From Bacteroidetes bacterium UBA3022 (GTDB taxonomy: Bacteria > Bacteroidota > Bacteroidia > Chitinophagales > BACL12), in assembly GCA_002346225.1 (NCBI GenBank), contig DDYY01000099.1, positions 1 through 13,185 of the forward strand: DNA of 13,185 bases, given 5' to 3'. Position numbers and translations under genes: made by a program. Positions 7,154 to 13,185 of this stretch are shown here, in pieces. The notes under the pieces were generated by a model, which was given only the letters and a program-made list of their open reading frames with translations, made no database searches and had not been told where the DNA came from. The stretch's first letter is position 1, and every line of letters begins with the position of its first letter.

Positions 7154-9181
7154 ATGCTGCACAGACAACGTTCCTGGTCGCTTTCTGTTACAACGGCGCT
7201 TTGCTGGATCTGGCAATCTGTGACAGGTCAAAACTGCGAGTTGACGACGCCGGCTTTTACGGCTTATGCCGACAGCATTATTCAGCAGGAAATGCAAAAG
7301 CAGCAGGTGGTCGGTCTTTCTGCCGCCATTATCCGCAATGGTGAGGTGGTATATATGAAAGGACATGGCTATGCCGACCGCGATTACCAGATTCCGGCGG
7401 GTGTGGCAACCATGTATCGGTTTGCTTCCCTGAGTAAGACCATCACGGCAACGGCAGTCCTTCAGGCATGGCAAAAAGGGCAACTCGACCTGATTGCCGA
7501 TGTCAGAACGTATGTCCCCGAGTATCCGGTTAAACCCGAAGGACCTATTTCGGTGGAGCAATTGCTATCGTGTGAAGCAGGCATTCAACAGTACAACCAG
7601 GAAACACCCTATTCGCTGGAGAACCAGGTACGCTATATCCTGGAACACCCCGCTTCTTATGACCCCATTGCCGCGACCGGCATCTTTGCAGAGCAACCGC
7701 TGATGGCGGTGCCGGGCACGAAGTTCAACTATTCTACCTTCAGCTTTAATCTGCTGGGCGCTGCTCTTGCCCGTGCCACCGGAACACCGTATGAAAAATA
7801 CATAGACGAAAATATTATACGGAAAATGAACCTTCCGTACCTGCAGCCTGAATTCCGCGCAGAAAGGCCCTATCCTCAGCAGGCAGCCTGGTACCGGGTG
7901 GTGGATGGTGTAGCTATTGCCGATAAGGGTACCGGTTTTGATTATGAGGATGTGTCGTGGAAGCTCCCGGGCGGTGGTTATACAGGCACCATTGTAGACC
8001 TGGCTGGTTTTGCGCGCAGCCTGATGAACGACAGCCTATTGTCGGCGCCTGTTTTGCAAAAAATGTTCACCGTCAGAGAAATCAAAGGCCGACCTACCTG
8101 GTATGGCAACGGGGTGTTTCTAAGCAAGAAAAACGGTTTAATCATCGCCTCTCAGTTCGGTCACCAGGCGGGAGCCCGTTCTATATTATACATGTCGCCG
8201 TCTACCAAAGACGCAGTGCTGATGCTGAGCAATACCTATGGTACCGACCTCCTGCCGGCAGCGCAGGCCATTATGGATAAATTACTCACGCTGGCGCCTC
8301 CGGATACTTTTTGCGATAATCCTTTTCCTAATACATTGGAAAAAGTAACATGGGTAAAAAAGACGGCGGGAGACACGCTGTTATACAGAGAATACGAGGC
8401 ACGGTGGAACAAGGTACCGAACGCCTTTCGCTACGAAGTGCAATGGGATACCGATAAGGCGTTTTCCAGTCCACGTGCTACTGTGATACAGGATGCAGGC
8501 AGTACCGTATTGCGTAAGCTTCCCGAGGCTACAACTGTTTATGTGCGGGTACGGGCATTGAATAAATATTTATACGGAGGTATCAAGGGGCCCTGGTCGG
8601 AAGTGCAGCGTTTCACTACGGGTACAGAGCTGCCCATTGTACATTTGCCTTACCGCAATGCTTTTAATGGCAGTCCCTTTGTGCACATGGGCGATACCCT
8701 CATTCAATATACCAATGGCGTTTCCTGGCGCTTTCAGCAAACCGATAAAGGATTGCGCATACGCGGCGGCAGCCTGAGTCTGGCAGAAAAAAACGGCGGC
8801 TGGACCCTCGATGTTTTTCCGGGCAACACACAGGCTTCCGGTTACCTTATTATGGAGTGCAGGCTCGACGCAGCTTTATTGCAAACGCTGTTGCTACATA
8901 TAGATTTTCTGCTCCATGGTGATCCGACAGACAGACCTCAGCTGATGTGCTGGGTGCGTGGTAGTCTACAGGATCCATGGGTACATTTGCCCGAGGCTAT
9001 TCAGGTAAAGGAAAATACAGGCACCATTGACGCGGACATCGTGCGTTCATTGTCGGAATACGGGCAGACGATTGGTGCCAATACGCAAATACGACTGGGT
9101 TTTTATGGAGGAAATGATGCGTTCAGCTACGCACCTCAGCCGGCCGTAACATTACTCGACTGCCTGCTCACCGGCAAGTGA
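7154..9181 (+). CDS. Exported serine beta-lactamase-family hydrolase with C-terminal fibronectin-like region
   Basis: A 675-residue protein. An N-terminal export signal is likely (basic start, then WSLSVTTALCWIW, cleavage near residues 25-26). The class C beta-lactamase/penicillin-binding-protein-like catalytic domain covers about 35-380. Its nucleophile motif is S92-L-S-K95 (in RFASLSKTITA). The second motif is Tyr193-Ser-Thr in FNYSTFSFNLLG, where Y-S-N is commoner. The third region is GHQAGARS around His337. Such enzymes hydrolyse esters, peptides or beta-lactams; the substrate cannot be told from sequence. Residues about 405-490 resemble a fibronectin type III unit (YEARWNKVPNAFRYEVQW, TVYVRVRALN, WSEVQRFTTG), and about 490-675 is a further beta-rich module. 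No T9SS tail is seen, so it is probably periplasmic. The ATG is the first start after an in-frame TAA at 7148-7150. Its TGA directly abuts the hutU stop codon. Confidence 0.87.
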   Translation: MLHRQRSWSLSVTTALCWIWQSVTGQNCELTTPAFTAYADSIIQQEMQKQQVVGLSAAIIRNGEVVYMKGHGYADRDYQIPAGVATMYRFASLSKTITATAVLQAWQKGQLDLIADVRTYVPEYPVKPEGPISVEQLLSCEAGIQQYNQETPYSLENQVRYILEHPASYDPIAATGIFAEQPLMAVPGTKFNYSTFSFNLLGAALARATGTPYEKYIDENIIRKMNLPYLQPEFRAERPYPQQAAWYRVVDGVAIADKGTGFDYEDVSWKLPGGGYTGTIVDLAGFARSLMNDSLLSAPVLQKMFTVREIKGRPTWYGNGVFLSKKNGLIIASQFGHQAGARSILYMSPSTKDAVLMLSNTYGTDLLPAAQAIMDKLLTLAPPDTFCDNPFPNTLEKVTWVKKTAGDTLLYREYEARWNKVPNAFRYEVQWDTDKAFSSPRATVIQDAGSTVLRKLPEATTVYVRVRALNKYLYGGIKGPWSEVQRFTTGTELPIVHLPYRNAFNGSPFVHMGDTLIQYTNGVSWRFQQTDKGLRIRGGSLSLAEKNGGWTLDVFPGNTQASGYLIMECRLDAALLQTLLLHIDFLLHGDPTDRPQLMCWVRGSLQDPWVHLPEAIQVKENTGTIDADIVRSLSEYGQTIGANTQIRLGFYGGNDAFSYAPQPAVTLLDCLLTGK

Positions 9182-11209
9182 TTACAGCGGCAGGTTGTTC
9201 AGCACATCATCGTCTACCAACTGTGGCATGGTTACCTGTAACCCGGGACTGCGCTCCATTTCTCTTTGTATAGCTGTCATGGCTGGTGTATTCCTGGCCC
9301 AGCTTCTGCGGGCAATTCCGTTGTTGACATCCCAGAACAGCATGCGTTCCAGGCGCTGACGGGCGGCATCGCTGCCGTCTATTACCATTCCGAAGCCGCC
9401 ATTGATAACCTCACCCCAGCCTACGCCACCGCCGTTGTGGATGCTTACCCATGTCGCGCCGCGGAAACTATCGCCGATAACATTTTGAATGGCCATGTCG
9501 GCAGTAAAGGCAGAGCCATCATATATATTCGAAGTTTCTCTATATGGCGAATCGGTGCCGCTTACATCATGGTGATCGCGTCCCAGCACTACGGGAGCAG
9601 AAATGCGGCCATCGCGAATGGCATCGTTGAAGGCTGCGGCAATCTTCATGCGTCCTTGTGCATCGGCGTACAGGATTCTGGCCTGTGATCCCACCACCAT
9701 TTTATTTTCCTGAGCGGAACGTATCCAGTTGATATTATCCTGCATTTGCAGCCGGATGTCTTCCGGAGCATCCTGCATCAATGCCTCGAGTACTTCCGTA
9801 GCGATGAGATCCGTTGTTGCAAGGTCTGCAGGATCATTGCTGGCGCACACCCAGCGGAAGGGCCCAAAGCCATAATCGAAACACATGGGACCCATTATAT
9901 CCTGTACATAGGAGGGATATAAAAAGCTGCCGTCTGCTTGAGTGATAGCAGCTCCCGCGCGGGAAGACTCCAGTAAGAAGGCGTTTCCATAATCGAAGAA
10001 GTACATGCCATTGGCTACCATTTTATTGACAGCTTGCACATGGCGGCGCAGGCTTTCATATACTTTTTCTTTATATTCGACAGGGTTCTCCGCCATCATA
10101 CGATTAGCTTCGTCAAAGCTTAAGCCAACAGGATAGTAACCACCTGCAAAAGGATTGTGCAGGGAGGTCTGATCGCTGCCCAATTCTACCTGCACATTGT
10201 TGTCTGCGAAATATTCCCATACATCCACCACATTACCGAGGTAGGCCAGCGAAACGGCTTCCTTATTGGCCCGGGCTTCTATCGCCCGGTTGCACAAAGC
10301 AGGCAGGTCTTCAAAAACTTCATCTACCCAACCTTGTGAATGGCGGGTGTGCAGTGCTTTCGGATTTACTTCTGCCACTACGCAAACACCCCCTGCAATA
10401 ACCGTCGCTTTGGGTTGTGCACCGCTCATGCCACCGAGACCGGCAGTAATAAATATTTTTCCTCTACAATCCCTGGCACTGCTATCTGTCATGCGCGCCG
10501 CATTGAGTACGGTGATATTGGTGCCATGCACAATTCCCTGCGGACCGATATACATATAGGAGCCGGCAGTCATTTGTCCGTATTGGGTCACGCCCAGCGC
10601 ATTGAATTTTTCCCAATCGTCGGGTTTGGAGTAATTGGGAATCATCATGCCGTTGGTCACCACCACGCGGGGCGCTTCCTGATGAGAGGGGAACAGGCCC
10701 ATCGGGTGACCGCTGTACATCACCAGCGTTTGTTCATCTGTCATGGTGGCCAGGTAACGCATCGTGATCAGGTACTGCGCCCAGTTTTGGAATACAGCTC
10801 CGTTTCCACCGTAGGTTATCAATTCATGGGGATGTTGTGCTACCGCAGGATCCAGGTTGTTCTGAATCATCATCATGATAGCGGCTGCCTGCACCGACCG
10901 ATGGGGATAATCGTTGAGGTGGCGGGCGTACATGTCGTATTCGGGACGGAAGCGGTACATGTAAATCCGACCGAATTGCTGCAATTCAGCGGCAAATTCT
11001 ACAGCCAGTTCCCGATGCCAGGCTGCGGGGAAGTAACGCAGTGCATTGCGCAAAGCAAGCACCTTTTCTGTTTTGGAAAGGATGTCTTTTCGGGGCGGCG
11101 CATGGTTCACCTGTGGGTCGTAGGGGCGCGGTGGCGGTAACTGGGCGGGAATGCCGGCTAAAATCTGTTCCTGAAAAGCAGTTGTTGCAGCAGTATTCGT
11201 TTCGGACAT
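9182..11209 (-). CDS. hutU: Urocanate hydratase (urocanase)
   Basis: HutU (EC 4.2.1.49) adds water to urocanate to give 4-imidazolone-5-propanoate, the second step of histidine degradation, using tightly bound NAD+. The protein is 675 residues, the longer form of the family (classical Pseudomonas-type enzymes are about 550). Visible motifs: YGGNGAVFQNW from Tyr133; MYSGHPMGLFPS; the NAD-binding stretch GLGGMSGAQPKA at 257-268; FDYGNAFLLESSRAGA; and FGPFRWVCASNDP, with Cys455 in the position of the conserved active-site cysteine. A longer frame starts at 11254, but MSETNTAATTAFQEQ at 11209 fits the usual family start. It also follows a TACCTTTG box by 4 nt, so the 15 extra residues are rejected. 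No hutH, hutI or hutG is in the window. No hairpin terminator fits between it and the convergent hydrolase gene. Confidence 0.96.
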   Translation of the reverse strand: MSETNTAATTAFQEQILAGIPAQLPPPRPYDPQVNHAPPRKDILSKTEKVLALRNALRYFPAAWHRELAVEFAAELQQFGRIYMYRFRPEYDMYARHLNDYPHRSVQAAAIMMMIQNNLDPAVAQHPHELITYGGNGAVFQNWAQYLITMRYLATMTDEQTLVMYSGHPMGLFPSHQEAPRVVVTNGMMIPNYSKPDDWEKFNALGVTQYGQMTAGSYMYIGPQGIVHGTNITVLNAARMTDSSARDCRGKIFITAGLGGMSGAQPKATVIAGGVCVVAEVNPKALHTRHSQGWVDEVFEDLPALCNRAIEARANKEAVSLAYLGNVVDVWEYFADNNVQVELGSDQTSLHNPFAGGYYPVGLSFDEANRMMAENPVEYKEKVYESLRRHVQAVNKMVANGMYFFDYGNAFLLESSRAGAAITQADGSFLYPSYVQDIMGPMCFDYGFGPFRWVCASNDPADLATTDLIATEVLEALMQDAPEDIRLQMQDNINWIRSAQENKMVVGSQARILYADAQGRMKIAAAFNDAIRDGRISAPVVLGRDHHDVSGTDSPYRETSNIYDGSAFTADMAIQNVIGDSFRGATWVSIHNGGGVGWGEVINGGFGMVIDGSDAARQRLERMLFWDVNNGIARRSWARNTPAMTAIQREMERSPGLQVTMPQLVDDDVLNNLPL

Positions 11210-11213
11210 GTTA

Positions 11214-11221
11214 CAAAGGTA
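11214..11221 (-). promoter_or_regulatory. -7 box (TACCTTTG) 4 nt before hutU
   Basis: The minus strand reads TACCTTTG, then TAAC, then the hutU ATG. With the usual Bacteroidota spacing, transcription would begin at or next to the start codon, which implies a leaderless or nearly leaderless mRNA. No consensus -33 element was found. Confidence 0.5.
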
Positions 11222-11229
11222 AACAGTGC

Positions 11230-11241
11230 AAGGAATTCCTT
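11230..11241. promoter_or_regulatory. 12-bp perfect palindrome in the hutU promoter (possible operator)
   Basis: AAGGAATTCCTT is a perfect palindrome 8 bp upstream of the hutU -7 box, between the -7 and -33 positions where a repressor dimer could act. It does not resemble the Pseudomonas HutC site as I know it. Function is inference only. Confidence 0.25.
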
Positions 11242-11336
11242 TGTTGCGGGGCATCCGGTGTCTTGCAAAACGGGGGCTTCTGCAACCGCCATTTTTAAGA
11301 TGTGTTAATGAGGCCTATTTGGCACAATGTTTGGCT

Positions 11337-11344
11337 TACCTTTG
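11337..11344 (+). promoter_or_regulatory. -7 box (TACCTTTG) before the lipoprotein gene
   Basis: TACCTTTG ends 14 nt before the ATG at 11359. It lies inside the longer frame that opens with a GTG at 11302, which supports the later start. A TTTG at 11318-11321 is the only -33-like element, at a short spacing. Confidence 0.45.
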
Positions 11345-11358
11345 TGAAACAGATAGTT

Positions 11359-11796
11359 ATGAAAGCATCCTTACACTTCGGCATTCCGGTTTTGGCGTTG
11401 GCACTGATAATGGCGTCTTGCCGTGACGACACCCCTTATTTCGACATCCGCGATGAGTACATCGGAGACTACGTGGTGTTCGATACCTGCGAATCCTTTG
11501 AAGCAGACTATAACCTTACTGTTTTTAAGGTGGGCAATGACAATGAAATCATATTCGGGTTTCCAGGATTGTATGAAACAGGATTTGAAGTAACTGCCCT
11601 TGTTACAGGCATGAAAATCACCATTCCGATTCAGCAGTTTCTGATTTCCAACTTCCCTGAAGTGTATTATGAGTTTTCCGGAAGCGGCTCTCTGGATGGC
11701 GACACCCTGATTGTAGACTATCAGGTATTGACCCTGCAGAACGGATTGATATTCGACGATGTTGATTGCCGTGCGGTAATGATTCGCACCAATTAA
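11359..11796 (+). CDS. Small lipoprotein of unknown function
   Basis: A 145-residue protein with a lipoprotein signal peptide: MKASLHFGIPVLALALIMAS, then Cys21, which fits a lipobox (M-A-S-C). After lipid attachment it would sit in the cell envelope. The +2 to +5 residues are RDDT. The mature part (TPYFDIRDEYIGDYVVFDTC onward, ending VDCRAVMIRTN) is acidic and probably beta-rich, with two more cysteines near the ends of the domain. I do not recognise a family beyond a general resemblance to small Bacteroidota envelope lipoproteins. The frame opens upstream at a GTG (11302), but that start would bury the signal peptide behind 19 residues and overlap the promoter. The gene is divergent from hutU (149 nt between starts) and convergent with the propeller gene (17 nt between stops). 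Confidence 0.8.
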   Translation: MKASLHFGIPVLALALIMASCRDDTPYFDIRDEYIGDYVVFDTCESFEADYNLTVFKVGNDNEIIFGFPGLYETGFEVTALVTGMKITIPIQQFLISNFPEVYYEFSGSGSLDGDTLIVDYQVLTLQNGLIFDDVDCRAVMIRTN

Positions 11797-11813
11797 TTGA
11801 AAGTTACCCGCAT

Positions 11814-13028
11814 TTACTGCACAACTATCTGTTGTGTGCTGCGGCCCTTTTCTGTAATAACTGTAAGCTGATACATTCCGGCAGGTAATTGTTCTACTTC
11901 CAACACCCATGTATTGGTGTGGGGTTCCCAAGCGGACAGGTACCTACCCTGAAGCGTTCTGATTTCCACCCTGCGCAGCGGAGTAGCTGCCTGCACTACC
12001 ATGACATCATGCGACGGATTCGGATAGACCTGCACATTGGTGCTTGGTGTGGAGGAGATGCCGGTAGCGTTGCGATCGAAAATGCTCAGACCCGCATCAT
12101 CTGTAGCGATATAGATAGTGCCATCCGGGTGCACGGCTACATCGTTGAGATAGTCGGAAGGAAGTCCTGAATTATCGGTGTTCCATGTTTCCCACTCGCT
12201 GCCATTGAAGGAGGTAAGTCCATAGGCATCCATGGCCAGGTATCCCAGTCCATCTGCATCAAAGTCGATAGCGTTGACACTCAAATCCGGAATGTCGGAA
12301 TTGAAAATATTGAAGTTCAGGAAATTGAAATCAGGAGTAAGCACTACCAGGCCGCCGAAGGCGGTAGCCATCCACAGGTTACCGTCGGCGTCGGGTTGCA
12401 GGTCGGCGATGGTATTGTCGCCGATGCCTGAATTATCGGTGCGGTAATGGGTTACGGTTTCATCTATCAAGGTGGCCAGGCCCCCATTGATGGTTCCCAT
12501 AAAAAGTTGATTAGCGGCATCGATATAAACAGAAGTAATATTTATATATAAAAATCCCGTATCGGACATGGGATAGGTGAACCAGTCGTCGGCACCATCC
12601 CAGCGCACTAGACCGGCGGGTGTGCCTATCCAGAAAGTGCCGTCAGCACTTTGCGCGAATGCTCTGACATGGTATTCCGGAAGGCCGGAGTTCAGGGGAT
12701 TGTAGTTGGTCCAGCTTTCACCGTCGAACTTACCCATGCCGTTGAGTTGGGTGCCTACCCAGATATTTCCCTCGAAGTCCTGGTACAGCGAGCGAATGGT
12801 ATTACCGGGAATACCGGAGTTGGAGGTATTGAATACCGTCCAGTTATTGTCTGCATCAATTTGGAGCAGACCGTTCTCTGTGCCTACCCAGGTATTGCTG
12901 TTGGCATCGTGCAGCAGGGTGTTTACAATATTATCGGGGAGGGTGGAGTTGGTGGTATTGTAGGTAGTAAATATCTGTGCCTGCAGGGGAATGGCGCAGC
13001 AAAAGACCAATAATAACCTGAATAGCAT
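11814..13028 (-). CDS. Secreted seven-bladed propeller protein with T9SS type A sorting domain
   Basis: A 404-residue protein. It has a signal peptide (MLFRLLLVFCCAIPLQAQ, cleavage near residues 17-18), then seven blades of the 'two-component regulator propeller' type (about 27-322), recognised by phrases such as GNIWVGT and NSGLP. Residues about 332-404 are a T9SS type A C-terminal domain, opening VQVYPNPSHD and ending LPAGMYQLTVITEKGRS. It should therefore be exported by Sec and passed across the outer membrane by the type IX system. The same blades form the sensor part of hybrid two-component systems, but there is no transmembrane helix, kinase or regulator domain here, so this is a free propeller. 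Its ligand or partner is unknown. The ATG follows a TACCTTTG box by 4 nt. Confidence 0.9.
   Translation of the reverse strand: MLFRLLLVFCCAIPLQAQIFTTYNTTNSTLPDNIVNTLLHDANSNTWVGTENGLLQIDADNNWTVFNTSNSGIPGNTIRSLYQDFEGNIWVGTQLNGMGKFDGESWTNYNPLNSGLPEYHVRAFAQSADGTFWIGTPAGLVRWDGADDWFTYPMSDTGFLYINITSVYIDAANQLFMGTINGGLATLIDETVTHYRTDNSGIGDNTIADLQPDADGNLWMATAFGGLVVLTPDFNFLNFNIFNSDIPDLSVNAIDFDADGLGYLAMDAYGLTSFNGSEWETWNTDNSGLPSDYLNDVAVHPDGTIYIATDDAGLSIFDRNATGISSTPSTNVQVYPNPSHDVMVVQAATPLRRVEIRTLQGRYLSAWEPHTNTWVLEVEQLPAGMYQLTVITEKGRSTQQIVVQ
12045..12950 (-). repeat. Seven propeller blades, about 43 residues each, in the T9SS type A gene
   Basis: Aligning on the N/D-S/T-G/T/D turn before each blade gives positions 27, 70, 113, 156, 199, 243 and 286, a period of 43 residues (one step of 44). 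Blades carry the pattern D-x-x-G-N-x-W-x-G-T-x-x-G-L. Blades 4 and 6 are the most diverged (LFMGTINGGL; GYLAMDAYGL). Seven copies are enough to close a single beta-propeller. Confidence 0.9.
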
Positions 13029-13032
13029 GACT

Positions 13033-13040
13033 CAAAGGTA
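13033..13040 (-). promoter_or_regulatory. -7 box (TACCTTTG) 4 nt before the propeller gene
   Basis: The minus strand reads TACCTTTG, then AGTC, then ATG, the same spacing as at hutU. This again implies a transcription start at or beside the initiation codon. No good -33 element is seen. Confidence 0.5.
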
Positions 13041-13185
13041 GGTAAAGGGTGTTGGCTTTTTGAATGTTGGTGCCGCCTGTATTGCAGGTCCCTTCTACGG
13101 TGTGTAAATCCTTTAACCCGATTACTATTAAGATGAACCGGGGAGACAACACTTCGCAGCTCTTTGCTGCAAAGCACTTTCTTCC
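13041..13185. other. Edge region with possible RNA structure and an open minus frame
   Basis: No complete gene is seen. Possible hairpins are GCAGC/GCTGC (13156-13160 with 13166-13170), CCTG/CAGG around an ATTGC-like loop near 13077-13089, and a 7-bp stem at 13117-13123 with 13136-13142 that is perfect on the minus strand if one G-U pair is allowed. One minus-strand frame is also open from the edge into the propeller gene (containing FILIVIGLKDLHTVEG and CNTGGTNIQKAN), so it may be the end of, or spurious translation over, something lying mostly outside the window. I cannot assign it. Confidence 0.3.

Noticed and set aside
10340..11140. Plus-strand frame of 266 codons opposite hutU
   Set aside because: The minus strand encodes unmistakable urocanate hydratase; this frame is rich in His/Val and looks like its shadow.
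7154..11209. Hydrolase and hutU have the same length (2,028 nt each) and abut tail to tail
   Set aside because: The proteins are unrelated and lie on opposite strands of different DNA, so equal length is a coincidence.
11210..11254. Upstream start adding 15 residues to HutU
   Set aside because: The added residues (MPRNKGIPCTVYLCN) are encoded across the palindrome and the TACCTTTG box, and the MSETN start fits the family.
13041..13185. tRNA, tmRNA or signal-recognition-particle RNA at the right edge
   Set aside because: I looked for a T-loop, a CCA-type end and the conserved GGAAGG-type SRP apical loop and found none that fit.

Overview
The window looks like chromosomal DNA of a Bacteroidota bacterium, probably of the Chitinophagales or Saprospirales type. 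The reasons are: two cell-surface proteins with type IX secretion (T9SS) C-terminal sorting domains, one type A and one type B; a DUF4175-type membrane/coiled-coil protein; several copies of the Bacteroidota -7 promoter element (TAnnTTTG) just upstream of genes; and no clear Shine-Dalgarno sequences. The family-level placement is inference.

Layout from left to right. 1-2196 (minus) is the N-terminal 732 codons of a large DUF4175-like protein whose 3' end is off the window. 2355-5703 (plus) is a two-gene unit, an FkbM-family methyltransferase overlapping by 23 nt a secreted T9SS type B protein with five 52-residue repeats; it is clearly more AT-rich than the genes around it. 5788-6903 or slightly longer (minus) is a multi-pass membrane acyltransferase-like protein with an unresolved start. 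7154-9181 (plus) is an exported serine beta-lactamase-like hydrolase with an added fibronectin-like region. 9182-11209 (minus) is urocanate hydratase (hutU), whose stop codon directly abuts that of the hydrolase. 11359-11796 (plus) is a small lipoprotein of unknown function. 11814-13028 (minus) is a seven-bladed 'two-component regulator' propeller protein with a T9SS type A tail. 13041-13185 holds no complete gene, but shows several possible RNA hairpins and an open minus-strand frame running off the edge.

No single pathway joins the genes. HutU belongs to histidine degradation but stands without other hut genes here. The FkbM/T9SS pair is the one likely functional unit. The most interesting points are its exact 52-residue periodicity and base composition, the recurring TACCTTTG box placed only 4 nt before two start codons (possible leaderless mRNAs), and the acyltransferase whose conserved N-terminal motif lies upstream of its only ordinary start codon. 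I saw no CRISPR array, transposase, tRNA or rRNA gene, and no clearly new multi-gene system.
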